A stretch of DNA of 64,000 bases from Marichromatium gracile (GTDB lineage: Bacteria > Pseudomonadota > Gammaproteobacteria > Chromatiales > Chromatiaceae), in contig NZ_SMDC01000003.1 in the NCBI RefSeq assembly GCF_004343155.1, forward strand, positions 124,001 to 188,000, in the 5' to 3' direction. The position numbers were made by a program, and so were the translations under genes. Below the pieces are notes generated by a model. That model saw only the letters and a list, made by a program, of their open reading frames with translations, searched no databases and was not told the origin of the DNA. Of the stretch, positions 38,993 to 47,812 are shown piece after piece; the stretch's first letter is position 1; the number at the start of each line of letters is the position of its first letter.

Positions 38993-40471
38993 TCAGTGAC
39001 CCATGAGCTGTTCGACGGCCTCGGGCTTGTCGTGCTCCGCGAAGCGATCGACCATGGTCGCGCTCGCCTCGTTGAGCCCGATCACCTCGACCTCGGTGCC
39101 CTCGCGGCGGAACTTCAACACCACCTTATCGAGTGCGCTGACCGCGGTGATGTCCCAGAAGTGCGCGCGGCTGACGTCGATGCGCACCCGCTCGATTACC
39201 TCCTTGAAGTCGAACGAGGCGACGAAGCGTTCGGCCGAGGCGAAGAACACCTGACCGACCACCCGATAGGCGCGGACCCGACCCTCGTCCTCGGCGTGCG
39301 AGCCGACATAGAGCACCTTGCCCACCTTGTGGGCGAAGAAGACGCCCGAGAGCAGCACCCCGACCAGCACGCCCTGAGCCAGGTCATGGGTGGCGACGAC
39401 CACCGCCACGGTGGCGATCATCTCGATGCTGGAACTCTTGGGATGTTCGCGCAGGTTGCGGATCGAGGCCCAGTTGAAGGTGCCGATCGAGACCATGATC
39501 ATCACCGCCACCAGCGCGGCCATCGGGATCTGCGCCACCCAGTCGCCGGCGAAGACCACCAGCATCAGCAGCACGACGCCGGCCGTCAGGGTCGAGAGCC
39601 GGCCGCGCCCCCCCGACTTCACGTTGATCATCGACTGACCGATCATCGCACAGCCGGCCATGCCGCCGAGAAAACCCGAGGCGATGTTGGCCGTACCCTG
39701 GCCGACGCACTCGCGATTCTTGTTGCTCGACGAGTCGGTGAGATCGTCGACGATCGAGGCGGTCATCATCGACTCGAGCAGACCGACCGCCGCCAGGGTG
39801 AGCGAGACCGGGAAGATGATCGCCAGGGTCTCGAGGTTGAGCGGCACCTCGGGGAGCAGGAAGATCGGCAGGGTGTCGGGCAGCTCGCCCATGTCGCCGA
39901 CGGTACGGATGTCGAGCCCGAGGGCGATCGAGACTGCGGTGAGCACCACGATGGTGATCAGCGGTGAGGGCACGGCGCGGGTCAGGTAGGGGAAGAGATA
40001 GATGATCCCCAGCCCGGCGGCGACCATCGCATAGACCTCCCAGGGCATGCCGATCAGCTCCGGGAGCTGGGCCATGAAGATCAGGATCGCCAGGGCGTTG
40101 ACGAAGCCGGTGATCACCGAGCGCGAGACGAAGCGCATCAGTGAGCCCAGGCGCAACCAGCCGGCAAGGATCTGCAGCACGCCGGTGAGGATGGTGGCGG
40201 CGAGCAGGTACTGCAGCCCGTGATCCTTCACCAGGGTGACCATCACCAACGCCATGGCGCCGGTGGCCGCCGAGATCATCCCCGGTCGACCGCCGGCGAA
40301 GGCGATCACGGTGGCGATGCAGAAGGAGGCATAGAGCCCGACCTTGGGGTCGACACCGGCGATGATCGAGAAGGCGATCGCCTCCGGGATCAGCGCCAGC
40401 GCGACCACCAGGCCGGCGAGCAGGTCGTTCTTGACGTTCGACAGCCAGTCCTGACGTATGGCGTTCATCAT
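38993..40471 (-). CDS. SulP-family anion transporter with STAS domain
   Basis: 492 residues. The membrane part (residues 20-390) starts [23 protein letters not shown] and [31 protein letters not shown], the SulP signature area. The C-terminal STAS domain (about 400-485) reads [18 protein letters not shown] and [21 protein letters not shown]. SulP proteins carry sulfate or bicarbonate; the STAS type and Usp neighbour fit a BicA-like bicarbonate carrier, but substrate cannot be fixed. Starts at either of two adjacent ATGs (40471 or 40468). Confidence 0.92.
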   Translation of the reverse strand: MMNAIRQDWLSNVKNDLLAGLVVALALIPEAIAFSIIAGVDPKVGLYASFCIATVIAFAGGRPGMISAATGAMALVMVTLVKDHGLQYLLAATILTGVLQILAGWLRLGSLMRFVSRSVITGFVNALAILIFMAQLPELIGMPWEVYAMVAAGLGIIYLFPYLTRAVPSPLITIVVLTAVSIALGLDIRTVGDMGELPDTLPIFLLPEVPLNLETLAIIFPVSLTLAAVGLLESMMTASIVDDLTDSSSNKNRECVGQGTANIASGFLGGMAGCAMIGQSMINVKSGGRGRLSTLTAGVVLLMLVVFAGDWVAQIPMAALVAVMIMVSIGTFNWASIRNLREHPKSSSIEMIATVAVVVATHDLAQGVLVGVLLSGVFFAHKVGKVLYVGSHAEDEGRVRAYRVVGQVFFASAERFVASFDFKEVIERVRIDVSRAHFWDITAVSALDKVVLKFRREGTEVEVIGLNEASATMVDRFAEHDKPEAVEQLMGH

Positions 40472-40825
40472 CGGCGGTTCCGTGGTTGGTGCGCGACGGC
40501 CGGACCCGGTGCGGAGCTGAGGCCGCCGGTCCAGCCGTCATGGCGGTGACTGTGATGCATCGAGACGGCTTGCCCCGGTCGCCAGCGACGGCCGAGGTCT
40601 GGGGGACGGCGAGTGCCCGGTGCCGGAATCAGTAAGCCCGGCTCGACCTCGGCCGCCGGTGCGGGCATCGGGCCGATCAGGTCTCGTCTGGTGGCATTAT
40701 GAATGGACAGTCCGCGGACAGGGTGGCCGCGTGGATGACCTCGGCGCGGACGCGGGAGGCCGGGTCGTCTCGAAGGGCGGGCATTATACGGAGCCTGTTG
40801 CGATGCAACAAGCGGGCGAGGCCCA

Positions 40826-40919
40826 AGCTACCAGCTACCAGCTACCAGCTACCAGCTACCAGCTACCAAGAGGATTGAACCGCAAAGCAGCGAAGAACGC
40901 GAAGAATGCGAAGAGAAGG
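40826..40919. repeat. Six CAGCTAC heptads followed by GAACCGCAAAG core
   Basis: Six exact AGCTACC units (40826-40867), spacer AAGAGG, then a core ATTGAACCGCAAAGCAGCG at 40873 continuing as GAAGAACGC-type 9-11 bp steps to about 40919. The polarity, heptads then core, is the same as at 55364 and 21818 when read on the proper strand. Confidence 0.88.
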
Positions 40920-41072
40920 ACGGCTTTGCGTGCGGAGAGCTGGCTTGTTTCGTACCGCCGCTGTTTTGCTGGCCTGACTTGAGCCCGTTTGCTGAAGGCT
41001 GGGCTGGCGCCCATGACCTGAAGGCCGCGAGTTGTACCTTGTCGTAACGGCGGGAGAAGCCGGCCTACTGGT

Positions 41073-41118
41073 GGCTGACGGCTGACGGCTGACGGCTGAC
41101 GGCTGACGGCTGACGGCT
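41073..41118. repeat. Six GGCTGAC heptads
   Basis: Six exact copies of GGCTGAC (CAGCCGT on the other strand) at 41073-41114, ending in GGCTGATCGCC. They have the opposite polarity to the array at 40826. The 150 nt between the two arrays (40920-41072) shows no gene. Confidence 0.85.
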
Positions 41119-41188
41119 GATCGCCCTTTTCCGCGAATCAGCCGCCAGTGGGGAGTGGTGCCGCTGCCGGGACCTCGTCTCCATCACG

Positions 41189-41270
41189 TCTTCTTTGCGG
41201 CCTTCGCGGCTTTGCGGTTCGAATCAGCTTCCAGCGATCAGCCTCCAGCCTCCAGCAGGGGAGGCTGGTG
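41189..41270. repeat. Inverted core with CAGCGAT/CAGCCTC heptads
   Basis: Minus-strand core at 41189-41226 (TTCGAACCGCAAAGCCGCG then AAGGCCGCAAAG). It is followed on the plus strand by heptads CAGCGAT, CAGCCTC, CAGCCTC and an AGGCTGG counterpart to about 41270. The boundary heptad CAGCGAT also occurs at the galU and pgi elements. Confidence 0.82.
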
Positions 41271-41301
41271 TGCATGATCGACGGTTGACGGGCAAGACGG
41301 T

Positions 41302-41350
41302 ATCTCGCGGCTTTGCGGTTCAAACTTCCTGGCGGCTGGCGGCTAGTCGC
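41302..41350. repeat. Core plus heptads overlapping the pepsin-avidin stop codon
   Basis: Minus-strand order: stop codon region of the protease gene, CAGCCGC heptads (41329-41350), then a core GAACCGCAAAGCCGCG (41302-41327). The heptads overlap the gene's TAG. Together with the three elements before it, this fills most of the 871-nt gap 40472-41342, which has no other gene. Confidence 0.82.
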
Positions 41351-42839
41351 TGACGCGCTTGAAGGTCGAGGGATAGACGGCGGTGGCCATCCACTCCGGC
41401 ATCTCCGGGGTGATGTCGCGCTGCAGCAGATAGCTGGTGGCGAGGGTCTCGACACCGTCGCGCAGCTGGACCGTGCCGACGAAGCCCGAGACCCAGTGCC
41501 AGGACGGATCGGGTTCGCCCTCGAGGCTGCGCCAGCTCACCGAGAAGGCGCAGCTGATCGAGTCGCCGGTGGGCTCCGGGTCGGCCACCCCGACTACCGG
41601 ATAGACGCCGCTGGCGCCGGTGTCGGAGCGGTACTGGCCGCGAAAGGTGCCGTCGGCGGCGATGGTGCCGATCTCCAGGGTGGAGCCGAATTCGTTGCGC
41701 CAGATCCCGCTCGCGCTGAGCGAGGCGCGGCGTGGCTGGGCGAGTGCGACCATGCGCTGACCGGCGGGGTTGGGATCGAACACGAAGACGCTGTAGAGGC
41801 GGTCGAGGAACAGCGATCCGGCCACCAGCAGCTCGTCGGGGAGTCCTTCGAGGTACTGCACCCCGACCTCCCAGCCGCCGTTGAGCGGCATGAAGTAGTC
41901 CGCGGGCGCGAGCCGGTAGTTGGTGTCGCCGAGCTGCAGTCGTAGCTCCGGATAGTCGGCGAGCGCTGCCGGATCGCTGACCCGCAAGGGGCGGCGACCG
42001 CGATCGGTGATCGCCGAGAGCATCCGCGCGATGATGGCCCGTCCACCCTTGATGCAGGACGAGCCGGTGTCGAGTGCCAGCGGCAGTGCGCCGCCCAGGG
42101 TCTCGCCGCCGACCTGCAGCTGGTCCAGACGTACCGTCCAGAGATAGTGCAGCTCGCCACTGATCGGGATCACCGGCAGGAGTTCGAGCGTGTCGGGATC
42201 GAAACGATCGGGTTCGACCGCGCCCATCAGGCAGCGTCCCTCGCCGCGCTCCGGGTCGAACCGGAAGGCAGCGATGGCGTGGTCGATCAATCCCTGTTTG
42301 CGCAACTGCTCGAGCAGCGCGCTCGGGGTGTCGCAGGGTACCGCAGGGATGCCGAGCCCGCCGTCGCAGGCCAGTCCGGCGAACTGTGCGCCGTCGTAGC
42401 TGACGCTGAGATAGATCCGCATCGCCTCGTCGAGTGCGCACAGCCGGGTCTCACCCGAGCAGGTGCGCTCGAGGTGGCAGATGTCCTCGCCGAGTACCAC
42501 GCCCATCGATCCCCAGGGGCCGAAGGGCACGGAGGCCGGTGGCTCGGCGCAGGCGCGGTAGCTGGTCGAGTGCTCGGGATCGAAGGACCGATGGGCCTGG
42601 CAGGCGTCGCTGGCGCAGCAGCTGGCGGTGATCCAGGTGTTGAGGGTGCCGGTGTCGAGCATGAAGCGCAGTGGTTGCGGCGGGGTGCCGAGGCCGAGGG
42701 TGGCGTACCACGGGGTCGCGCCATTGTCGGTCAGGGTGCCGCGCCGCAGTGCGAAGTCGATATGTGGCATCTGTCGGGCGGCGTGCGCGTCCATCCAGTC
42801 CGGCGCCGTGGCCGGGGTGAGTTCGAGGTGCTCGGTCAT
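41343..42839 (-). CDS. Pepsin-like (A1) aspartic protease fused to avidin-like domain
   Basis: 498 residues. Residues about 40-370 form a bilobed pepsin domain. LGTPPQPLRFMLDTGTLNTW carries Asp62 of the first lobe, LPLALDTGSSCIKGG carries Asp257 of the second, and FVFDPNPAGQRMVALA is the usual C-terminal end. The flap reads PFGPWGSMGVVLG, with Phe106 where pepsin has Tyr75. No signal peptide or prosegment is seen, as reported for bacterial shewasins. Residues about 378-498 match avidins: GIWRNEFGSTLEI, ADGTFRGQYRS, FSVSWRS, WVSGFVG, TLATSYLL, W483. Streptavidin residues N23, S27, Y43, S45, W79, W92 and W120 are kept; W108 is Tyr470 and D128 is Ser491. The domain has about a dozen Cys. The ATG has GGAG 8 nt upstream and overlaps the diguanylate cyclase stop by 4 nt. 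Confidence 0.85.
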   Translation of the reverse strand: MTEHLELTPATAPDWMDAHAARQMPHIDFALRRGTLTDNGATPWYATLGLGTPPQPLRFMLDTGTLNTWITASCCASDACQAHRSFDPEHSTSYRACAEPPASVPFGPWGSMGVVLGEDICHLERTCSGETRLCALDEAMRIYLSVSYDGAQFAGLACDGGLGIPAVPCDTPSALLEQLRKQGLIDHAIAAFRFDPERGEGRCLMGAVEPDRFDPDTLELLPVIPISGELHYLWTVRLDQLQVGGETLGGALPLALDTGSSCIKGGRAIIARMLSAITDRGRRPLRVSDPAALADYPELRLQLGDTNYRLAPADYFMPLNGGWEVGVQYLEGLPDELLVAGSLFLDRLYSVFVFDPNPAGQRMVALAQPRRASLSASGIWRNEFGSTLEIGTIAADGTFRGQYRSDTGASGVYPVVGVADPEPTGDSISCAFSVSWRSLEGEPDPSWHWVSGFVGTVQLRDGVETLATSYLLQRDITPEMPEWMATAVYPSTFKRVSD

Positions 42840-44443
42840 GCGGGAGACTCCGGGGGATGACAATCATTGGTCGGCGCGGGGGTGGCCAGGAGGACCCGAT
42901 TGCGCCCCTGCTGCTTGGCGGCGTACATCGCCTGGTCGACCGCCTGGAACAGCGCCTTGGTCGTGGCTGCATGAGTGGGGTAGGTGGCCACGCCGACGCT
43001 GATGGTGATATTGATCGGGGTATGCTCGGGAATCTGCATCGGGGTTCGGGCCACCGTGTCGCAGAGTCGCTCGGCCATCTGCAGTGCCTCCTGGGTATCG
43101 CTCTCGGGTAGCACGATCGCCAGCTCTTCGCCGCCGTACCGGGCGATATAGTCGGCCGTCCGCACCTGCTCCTGGAGCAGGCTGGAGAGCTGGCGCAGCA
43201 CCGCGTCGCCGGCAAGGTGTCCGAAACGGTCGTTGACCGACTTGAAGTGATCGACATCGATCCAGAGCAGGCCGACGGTGTGTTGGTAGCGGCGGGCGGT
43301 AACCAGTTCGGCGTCGAGCTGCTGCTCGAGTTCGCGTCTGTTGTAGAGCCCGGTGAGCGGGTCGCGGATAGCCATCTGCTCGAGCGTCTGCTCCATGCGC
43401 TTGCGCTCGCTGATGTCGATGAGGATACCTTCGAGGAAGTGGGTGCCGTCGATCTCGGCCGCCTGCCCTTGCTCCCAGACCCAGACATCGTGCCCGTCCT
43501 GGTGACGGATGCGGTACTCGATCGCGAAGGGGCGGCCTTCGGCCTGCGCGAGTGCGACCTCGCTGGCAACCTGCTCGCGATCATCGTCGTGGATGATGGC
43601 GGCGAAGGAGAGACATCGGTTGTTGATGAATTCCTCGGGGTCATAGCCGGTGAGTCGACGACACCCTTGGGAGACGAACGCCATCGTCCAGAGTGGCTCG
43701 TCATGACAGCGATAGGCCATGCCGGGGAGGTTCGCCATCAGGGTGGCCAGCTGGCGCTCGCGTTCGACCAGTGCCTTCTCGGCGCGCTTGTGTTCGGTGA
43801 TGTCTCGACCGATGGCGATCAGGCCATTGATCTTGCCCTGCTCGTCGTACAGGCGCCCAGAGTTCCAGGTAATGATCTTGAAGGTACCATCCTTGGCGCG
43901 AATACGACTCTCGAAGCCGCTGACCACCTGGTCACGGGCCAGCATGTCGTCGACCTTCGAGTAGACCTGGGCGCGATAGCCCGGGTCGGGATAGAGCCAC
44001 TCCCAGATCTTGTGGTGGTTCAGCACCTCATCGCGACCGTAGCCGGTGATGCGTTCGGCGGCCTGGTTCCAGACGGTCACACGACCGTGTTCGTCAAGCA
44101 CGTTGATCCAGACGTGTGCGGTGTCGATGATGCTTTCGCGGAACTGGCTGAGCATGCGCAGCTCGGTGCGCTGGGCGGTGTCCTGGAGGAGGTACTCGGT
44201 GTGGCGCTGGTGATTGTGGCGCAGCAGCATGAAGAGCGCGAGCGCGGTGGCAAGGACGAAGATCAAGTCCTTGCCGAGCTGAGCGTGACGCAACAGTTCG
44301 GAGTCCTGAAGCCAGGCTCCCAATGCCATGTCCGAGCAAAGGATCCAAGTCGCGCCGGCGATCGCATAGAGCAGCGCGGCTGTGGATGCCTTGCAGTATC
44401 CGGCCTCCGGCCCTTGCGGTTGTGCCATCCCGTTTCCCTGCAC
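42836..44443 (-). CDS. Membrane PAS-PAS-GGDEF diguanylate cyclase
   Basis: 535 residues. Two N-terminal membrane helices (ALLYAIAGATWILCSDMAL; LIFVLATALALFMLL) precede PAS1 (about 95-215, WNQAAERITGYGRDEVL, DITEHKRAEK) and PAS2 (about 225-350, ISERKRMEQ). The GGDEF domain (355-520) has DPLTGLYNRREL, WIDVDHFKSVNDRFGH and active RYGGEEL. An I-site RTAD lies five residues before it, so product inhibition is expected. There is no EAL. The stop overlaps the ATG of the pepsin-avidin gene, so the pair is co-translated. The start is one of two ATGs (44443 or 44428). Confidence 0.92.
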   Translation of the reverse strand: MQGNGMAQPQGPEAGYCKASTAALLYAIAGATWILCSDMALGAWLQDSELLRHAQLGKDLIFVLATALALFMLLRHNHQRHTEYLLQDTAQRTELRMLSQFRESIIDTAHVWINVLDEHGRVTVWNQAAERITGYGRDEVLNHHKIWEWLYPDPGYRAQVYSKVDDMLARDQVVSGFESRIRAKDGTFKIITWNSGRLYDEQGKINGLIAIGRDITEHKRAEKALVERERQLATLMANLPGMAYRCHDEPLWTMAFVSQGCRRLTGYDPEEFINNRCLSFAAIIHDDDREQVASEVALAQAEGRPFAIEYRIRHQDGHDVWVWEQGQAAEIDGTHFLEGILIDISERKRMEQTLEQMAIRDPLTGLYNRRELEQQLDAELVTARRYQHTVGLLWIDVDHFKSVNDRFGHLAGDAVLRQLSSLLQEQVRTADYIARYGGEELAIVLPESDTQEALQMAERLCDTVARTPMQIPEHTPINITISVGVATYPTHAATTKALFQAVDQAMYAAKQQGRNRVLLATPAPTNDCHPPESPA

Positions 44444-44452
44444 AATAAAGGC

Positions 44453-44475
44453 GATCCGTTAACGATAACGGGATC
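44453..44475. promoter_or_regulatory. Near-palindrome upstream of the cyclase/pepsin-avidin operon
   Basis: GATCCGTTA, centre ACGA, then TAACGGGATC, a 9-bp dyad with one extra G, 10-32 nt upstream of the diguanylate cyclase start. Its position overlaps where the promoter or leader should be, so operator or leader hairpin are both possible. No factor can be named. Confidence 0.4.
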
Positions 44476-44599
44476 CTGGGCGCCGGCGCTACCGCGTTTG
44501 TAGAGTCAAAGTGTGGACGACAGCACAGCTGAGGGGAATGAATGAGTGCTGTGCGATTGGCCTGTCCCCAGGAAAGGGGTCGCGCCGTCGAGAGGAGGA

Positions 44600-44675
<76 letters not shown>

Positions 44676-44793
44676 GGAACGGTCGTCGATCGCACCATCG
44701 CGGGACGACCGACTAACGTACTCATTGTGCGCTCGATCCTGGGGCAAGGCAAGCCCCAGCGGGTGGGGCCTGCCTGTCACAGTGGAGACCGGC

Positions 44794-45606
44794 TCAGGAC
44801 TGGAGGACCATCAGCTCGAGGACCGCCTTGCTGCCGAAGTAGGCAAGGATCAGCAGGGCGAAACCGCCCAGCGTCCAGACGATCGCGGTACGCCCCCGCC
44901 AGCCCTTGAGGAAGCGTCCGATCAGCAGGCCGCCGAACAGCAACCAGGCGAGCACCGAGAGCACCGTCTTGTGCACCAGGTGCTGGGCGAACATGTCCTC
45001 GAGGAAGGCGAAGCCGCTGAGCAGCGCCAGGGTGAGCAGCACGAAGCCGGCGCTGATCATCTCGAACAGCAGGCTCTCCATGGTCTGCAGCGGCGGCAGG
45101 GTGCGGACGAAGCCGCCGGGCTGACGGCGGTGCAGGTGACGGTCCTGGATGGCGAGCAGGATCGCCTGGCCGGCGGCCAGGGTCAGCAGGCTGTAGGCGA
45201 GCATCGACAGCAGCACGTGGATCTTCAACGACCAGGAGGCGGTCGGGTGCATGAAGCTGACGTCGGTGAAGATTGCCGAGAGCATCAGGGTCAGGGCGGC
45301 CACCGGCAGCAGGATCAGTCCCAGGTTGTCGACCGGCTTGGTCAGGCTCGAGACCAGCAGCAGCGCGATCACGGTCCAGGAGGTGAGCGCCAGGGCATTG
45401 TAGAAACCGAGGTTGAGTCCGGCATGGCTGAAGATGGTCTCCCACAGCAGCCAGGCATGCAGTGCCGAGCCGAGGAAGCCGATGCCGAGCGCGAGCGCCC
45501 GTTGCGGGATCCAGCCATCCTTCGACTTGAACAGACGCAGCCCGATGAAGGCGGCGGCGACCAGGTAGCAGAGGGTGGCGGCGACGGAAAGAAGGGGATG
45601 GCTCAT
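44794..45606 (-). CDS. CcsA/YpjD-type inner membrane protein
   Basis: 270 residues, about eight membrane helices. It matches the CcsA-like group (CorE/YpjD) found upstream of ffh in Gammaproteobacteria: the first helices LLSVAATLCYLVAAAFIGLRL and ALHAWLLWETI, then the conserved SLKIHVLLSMLAYSLLTLAA with its His and LHRRQ after it. Relatives of CcsA export haem for cytochrome c assembly, but YpjD-type proteins have been tied to metal resistance and redox instead. The tryptophan-rich WWD motif is not seen, so haem delivery is doubtful. Confidence 0.85.
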   Translation of the reverse strand: MSHPLLSVAATLCYLVAAAFIGLRLFKSKDGWIPQRALALGIGFLGSALHAWLLWETIFSHAGLNLGFYNALALTSWTVIALLLVSSLTKPVDNLGLILLPVAALTLMLSAIFTDVSFMHPTASWSLKIHVLLSMLAYSLLTLAAGQAILLAIQDRHLHRRQPGGFVRTLPPLQTMESLLFEMISAGFVLLTLALLSGFAFLEDMFAQHLVHKTVLSVLAWLLFGGLLIGRFLKGWRGRTAIVWTLGGFALLILAYFGSKAVLELMVLQS

Positions 45607-46072
45607 AGGTGGTACATTCGCAGAAGGCGTTGGGACGAATACGGCGCAGCTGGTGACATCCTTGCCGGCCTGTTAGATGGGCGGTTGCCGGGGTGCCTGG
45701 CGCTGGTCCTGGGCATGGCGGCAACCTGTCGGGCGCGGCGCGCGCGAGGGTGGCGCGTCACGGAGGCCGGGGCCGCCGTTGCGCCGATCGGCGCTCGAAT
45801 CTTTCGGCACGATGATGTGTTGCATGGCCCAATCATGCCCTCGTGATGGGGCGCTTGACAACGACGCGGACCGCCTCGGCCGCCGCCGGTGCGGCGCGAG
45901 CAACGGGGGCGGCGAGCCTTGCGGGGCGCCGCGCGCGGCGGGTCGGTCGCGGCGCTGGGCTGTAGAGTCCGCTGCAAACGCTGCATTATACTCGCAGGTT
46001 AAGCTGTAAGCCGTGGTGGCACGGGACTTTTCATCACCCGCGCCTGGCGCGGCAAAGACTTCGAGGCAGAGC
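45607..46072. other. Divergent intergenic region before ffh
   Basis: 466 nt between the CcsA-like gene and ffh. Several open frames cross it but none has a family look or ribosome site. A possible -10 TATACT lies at 45987-45992 without a good -35. The segment 45880-45965 is extremely GC-rich with short inverted GGCGCC/GCGCGC runs. I see no other feature. Confidence 0.5.
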
Positions 46073-47485
46073 ATGTTCGAGAATCTCCAGGACCGGTTCG
46101 CCGGCGTCCTGAATAACCTGCGTGGTCAGGGGCGACTGACCGAGGACAACATCAAGGACGCGGTGCGCGAGGTGCGCATGGCCCTGCTCGAGGCGGACGT
46201 GGCCCTGCCGGTGGTACGTCGTTTCGTCGAGGAGGTGCGCGAGAAGGCGCTGGGCGAGACCGTATCAAAGAGTCTGACCCCTGGTCAGGTGCTGATCAAG
46301 ATCGTCAACGACGAGTTGGTCTCGCTGATGGGCGAGGCCAACGAGTCGCTCGATCTCTCGGCGCAGCCGCCGGCGGTGGTGCTGATGGCCGGCCTGCAGG
46401 GCGCGGGCAAGACCACCAGTGTCGGCAAGCTCGCGCGCTGGTTGCAGGAGAAGCAGAAGAAGTCGGTGATGGTGGTCAGCTGTGACGTCTACCGCCCGGC
46501 GGCCATCGACCAGCTCGAGACCGTTGCCGGAGAGGTCGGCGCCGAGTTCTTCCCCAGCAGCGGCGAGCAGGATCCGGTCGAGATCGCCACTGCCGCGCTC
46601 GCCCAGGCGCGCAAGCGTTTCAAGGACGTGCTGATCGTCGACACCGCCGGTCGACTCCACGTCGACCCGGCGATGATGGACGAGATCAAGGCCGTCCACG
46701 CCGCGCTCGATCCGGTCGAGACCCTGTTCGTGGTCGACGCCATGACCGGTCAGGACGCGGCCAATACCGCCAAGGCCTTCGATGAGGCGTTGCCGCTGAC
46801 CGGCGTGGTGCTGACCAAGACCGATGGTGATGCGCGCGGTGGCGCGGCGCTGTCGATCCGCCAGATCACCGGCAAGCCGATCAAGTTCCTCGGCACTGGC
46901 GAGCGCTCGACCGCGCTCGAGCCCTTCCATCCCGACCGCGTCGCCTCGCGCATCCTCGGCATGGGCGACGTGGTCTCGCTGGTCGAGGAGGTGCAGTCCA
47001 AGGTCGATCAGGATCAGGCCGAGAAGCTGGTGCGCAAGCTCAAGAAGGGCAAGGACTTCGACCTCGCCGACTTCAAGGAGCAGCTCGACCAGATGGTCAA
47101 GATGGGCGGCATGATGGGGCTGATGGACAAGCTGCCGGGGATGAACCAGGTCCCCGATCACCTCAAGGACAAGGCCAGCGACAAGGAGTTGGGCAAGCTG
47201 ATCGCCATCATCAACTCGATGACCCCGCACGAGCGTCGTTTCCCGGCGCTGATCAAGGGTTCGCGCAAGCGGCGCATCGCTGCCGGTTCGGGGACCCAGG
47301 TGCAGGATGTGAACAAGCTGCTCAAGCAGTTCACCCAGATGCAGAAGATGATGAAGAAGATGAAGGGCGGCGGCATGGCCAAGATGATGCGCGCCATGCA
47401 GGGCAAGATGCCCGGCGGCTTCCCCGGTGGCGGCGGTGGTTTCCCGCCCGGCGGCATGCCCCCGGGGGGCGGTTTCCCGATGTAG
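46073..47485 (+). CDS. ffh: Signal recognition particle protein Ffh
   Basis: 470 residues. GTPase that carries ribosome-nascent chains to FtsY. N domain 1-90; G domain with GLQGAGKTTSVGKLA (P-loop near 105), DTAGRLH, TKTDGDARGG; M domain from about 300 with a methionine-rich MQKMMKKMKGGGMAKMMRAMQGKM stretch (split over residues 425-450) and a Gly/Pro tail GFPGGGGGFPPG. The ATG at 46073 has GAGG upstream and gives the standard MFENLQDRF start. A strong terminator follows. Confidence 0.97.
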   Translation: MFENLQDRFAGVLNNLRGQGRLTEDNIKDAVREVRMALLEADVALPVVRRFVEEVREKALGETVSKSLTPGQVLIKIVNDELVSLMGEANESLDLSAQPPAVVLMAGLQGAGKTTSVGKLARWLQEKQKKSVMVVSCDVYRPAAIDQLETVAGEVGAEFFPSSGEQDPVEIATAALAQARKRFKDVLIVDTAGRLHVDPAMMDEIKAVHAALDPVETLFVVDAMTGQDAANTAKAFDEALPLTGVVLTKTDGDARGGAALSIRQITGKPIKFLGTGERSTALEPFHPDRVASRILGMGDVVSLVEEVQSKVDQDQAEKLVRKLKKGKDFDLADFKEQLDQMVKMGGMMGLMDKLPGMNQVPDHLKDKASDKELGKLIAIINSMTPHERRFPALIKGSRKRRIAAGSGTQVQDVNKLLKQFTQMQKMMKKMKGGGMAKMMRAMQGKMPGGFPGGGGGFPPGGMPPGGGFPM

Positions 47486-47541
47486 CCGCTGTCGACCGGG
47501 GCGATGGGCATTGCCCCGGTTCGAGCCAGAAGGCGGGCATG

Positions 47542-47577
47542 AAAAAAGGGGTCTTGCGAAGGCAAGACCCCTTTTTC
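47542..47577 (+). terminator. Rho-independent terminator after ffh
   Basis: AAAAAGGGGTCTTGC, GAAG loop, GCAAGACCCCTTTTT: 15 paired positions with a GNRA-type loop and flanking A and T runs. It can work in both directions and also closes the minus-strand tRNA-Glu transcript. Confidence 0.94.
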
Positions 47578-47584
47578 GTAAAGG

Positions 47585-47659
47585 TGGCGCTCCCTAGGGG
47601 ATTCGAACCCCTGTTACCGGCGTGAGAGGCCGACGTCCTAACCACTAGACGAAGGGAGC
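47585..47659 (-). tRNA. tRNA-Glu (CUC)
   Basis: 75 nt with encoded CCA. Acceptor GCTCCCT pairs with AGGGAGC. The anticodon loop CTCTCAC gives CUC, reading GAG. T-arm AGGGGTTCGAATCCCCT is standard. The next feature on the same strand is the ffh terminator hairpin. Confidence 0.95.
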
Positions 47660-47679
47660 GGCGCAGCAAAGAAGCGCGT

Positions 47680-47707
47680 ATTATACCGGGATCAGGTAAG
47701 AGTACAA
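47680..47707 (-). promoter_or_regulatory. Sigma70-type promoter for tRNA-Glu
   Basis: On the minus strand: -35 TTGTAC (47702-47707), a 16-nt spacer, and a perfect -10 TATAAT (47680-47685), about 20 nt before the tRNA 5' end. pcnB starts divergently at 47813. Confidence 0.65.
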
Positions 47708-47812
47708 GCGTCTGTTACCATTCTTCTTCCAACCGGCGGCGTCGCGCCCCGAAGTCCCGTCCGGGACCGTCACGCGGACCCCGCCCAGCGCCCAAGGAAT
47801 GCGCCCATAACG

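Noticed and set aside
45854..45859. TTGACA as an ffh -35 element
   Set aside because: No -10 at 16-18 nt; the next bases are GGCCGC.
45673..46074. Open frames upstream of ffh
   Set aside because: Overlap the expected divergent promoter region and show shadow-like composition.
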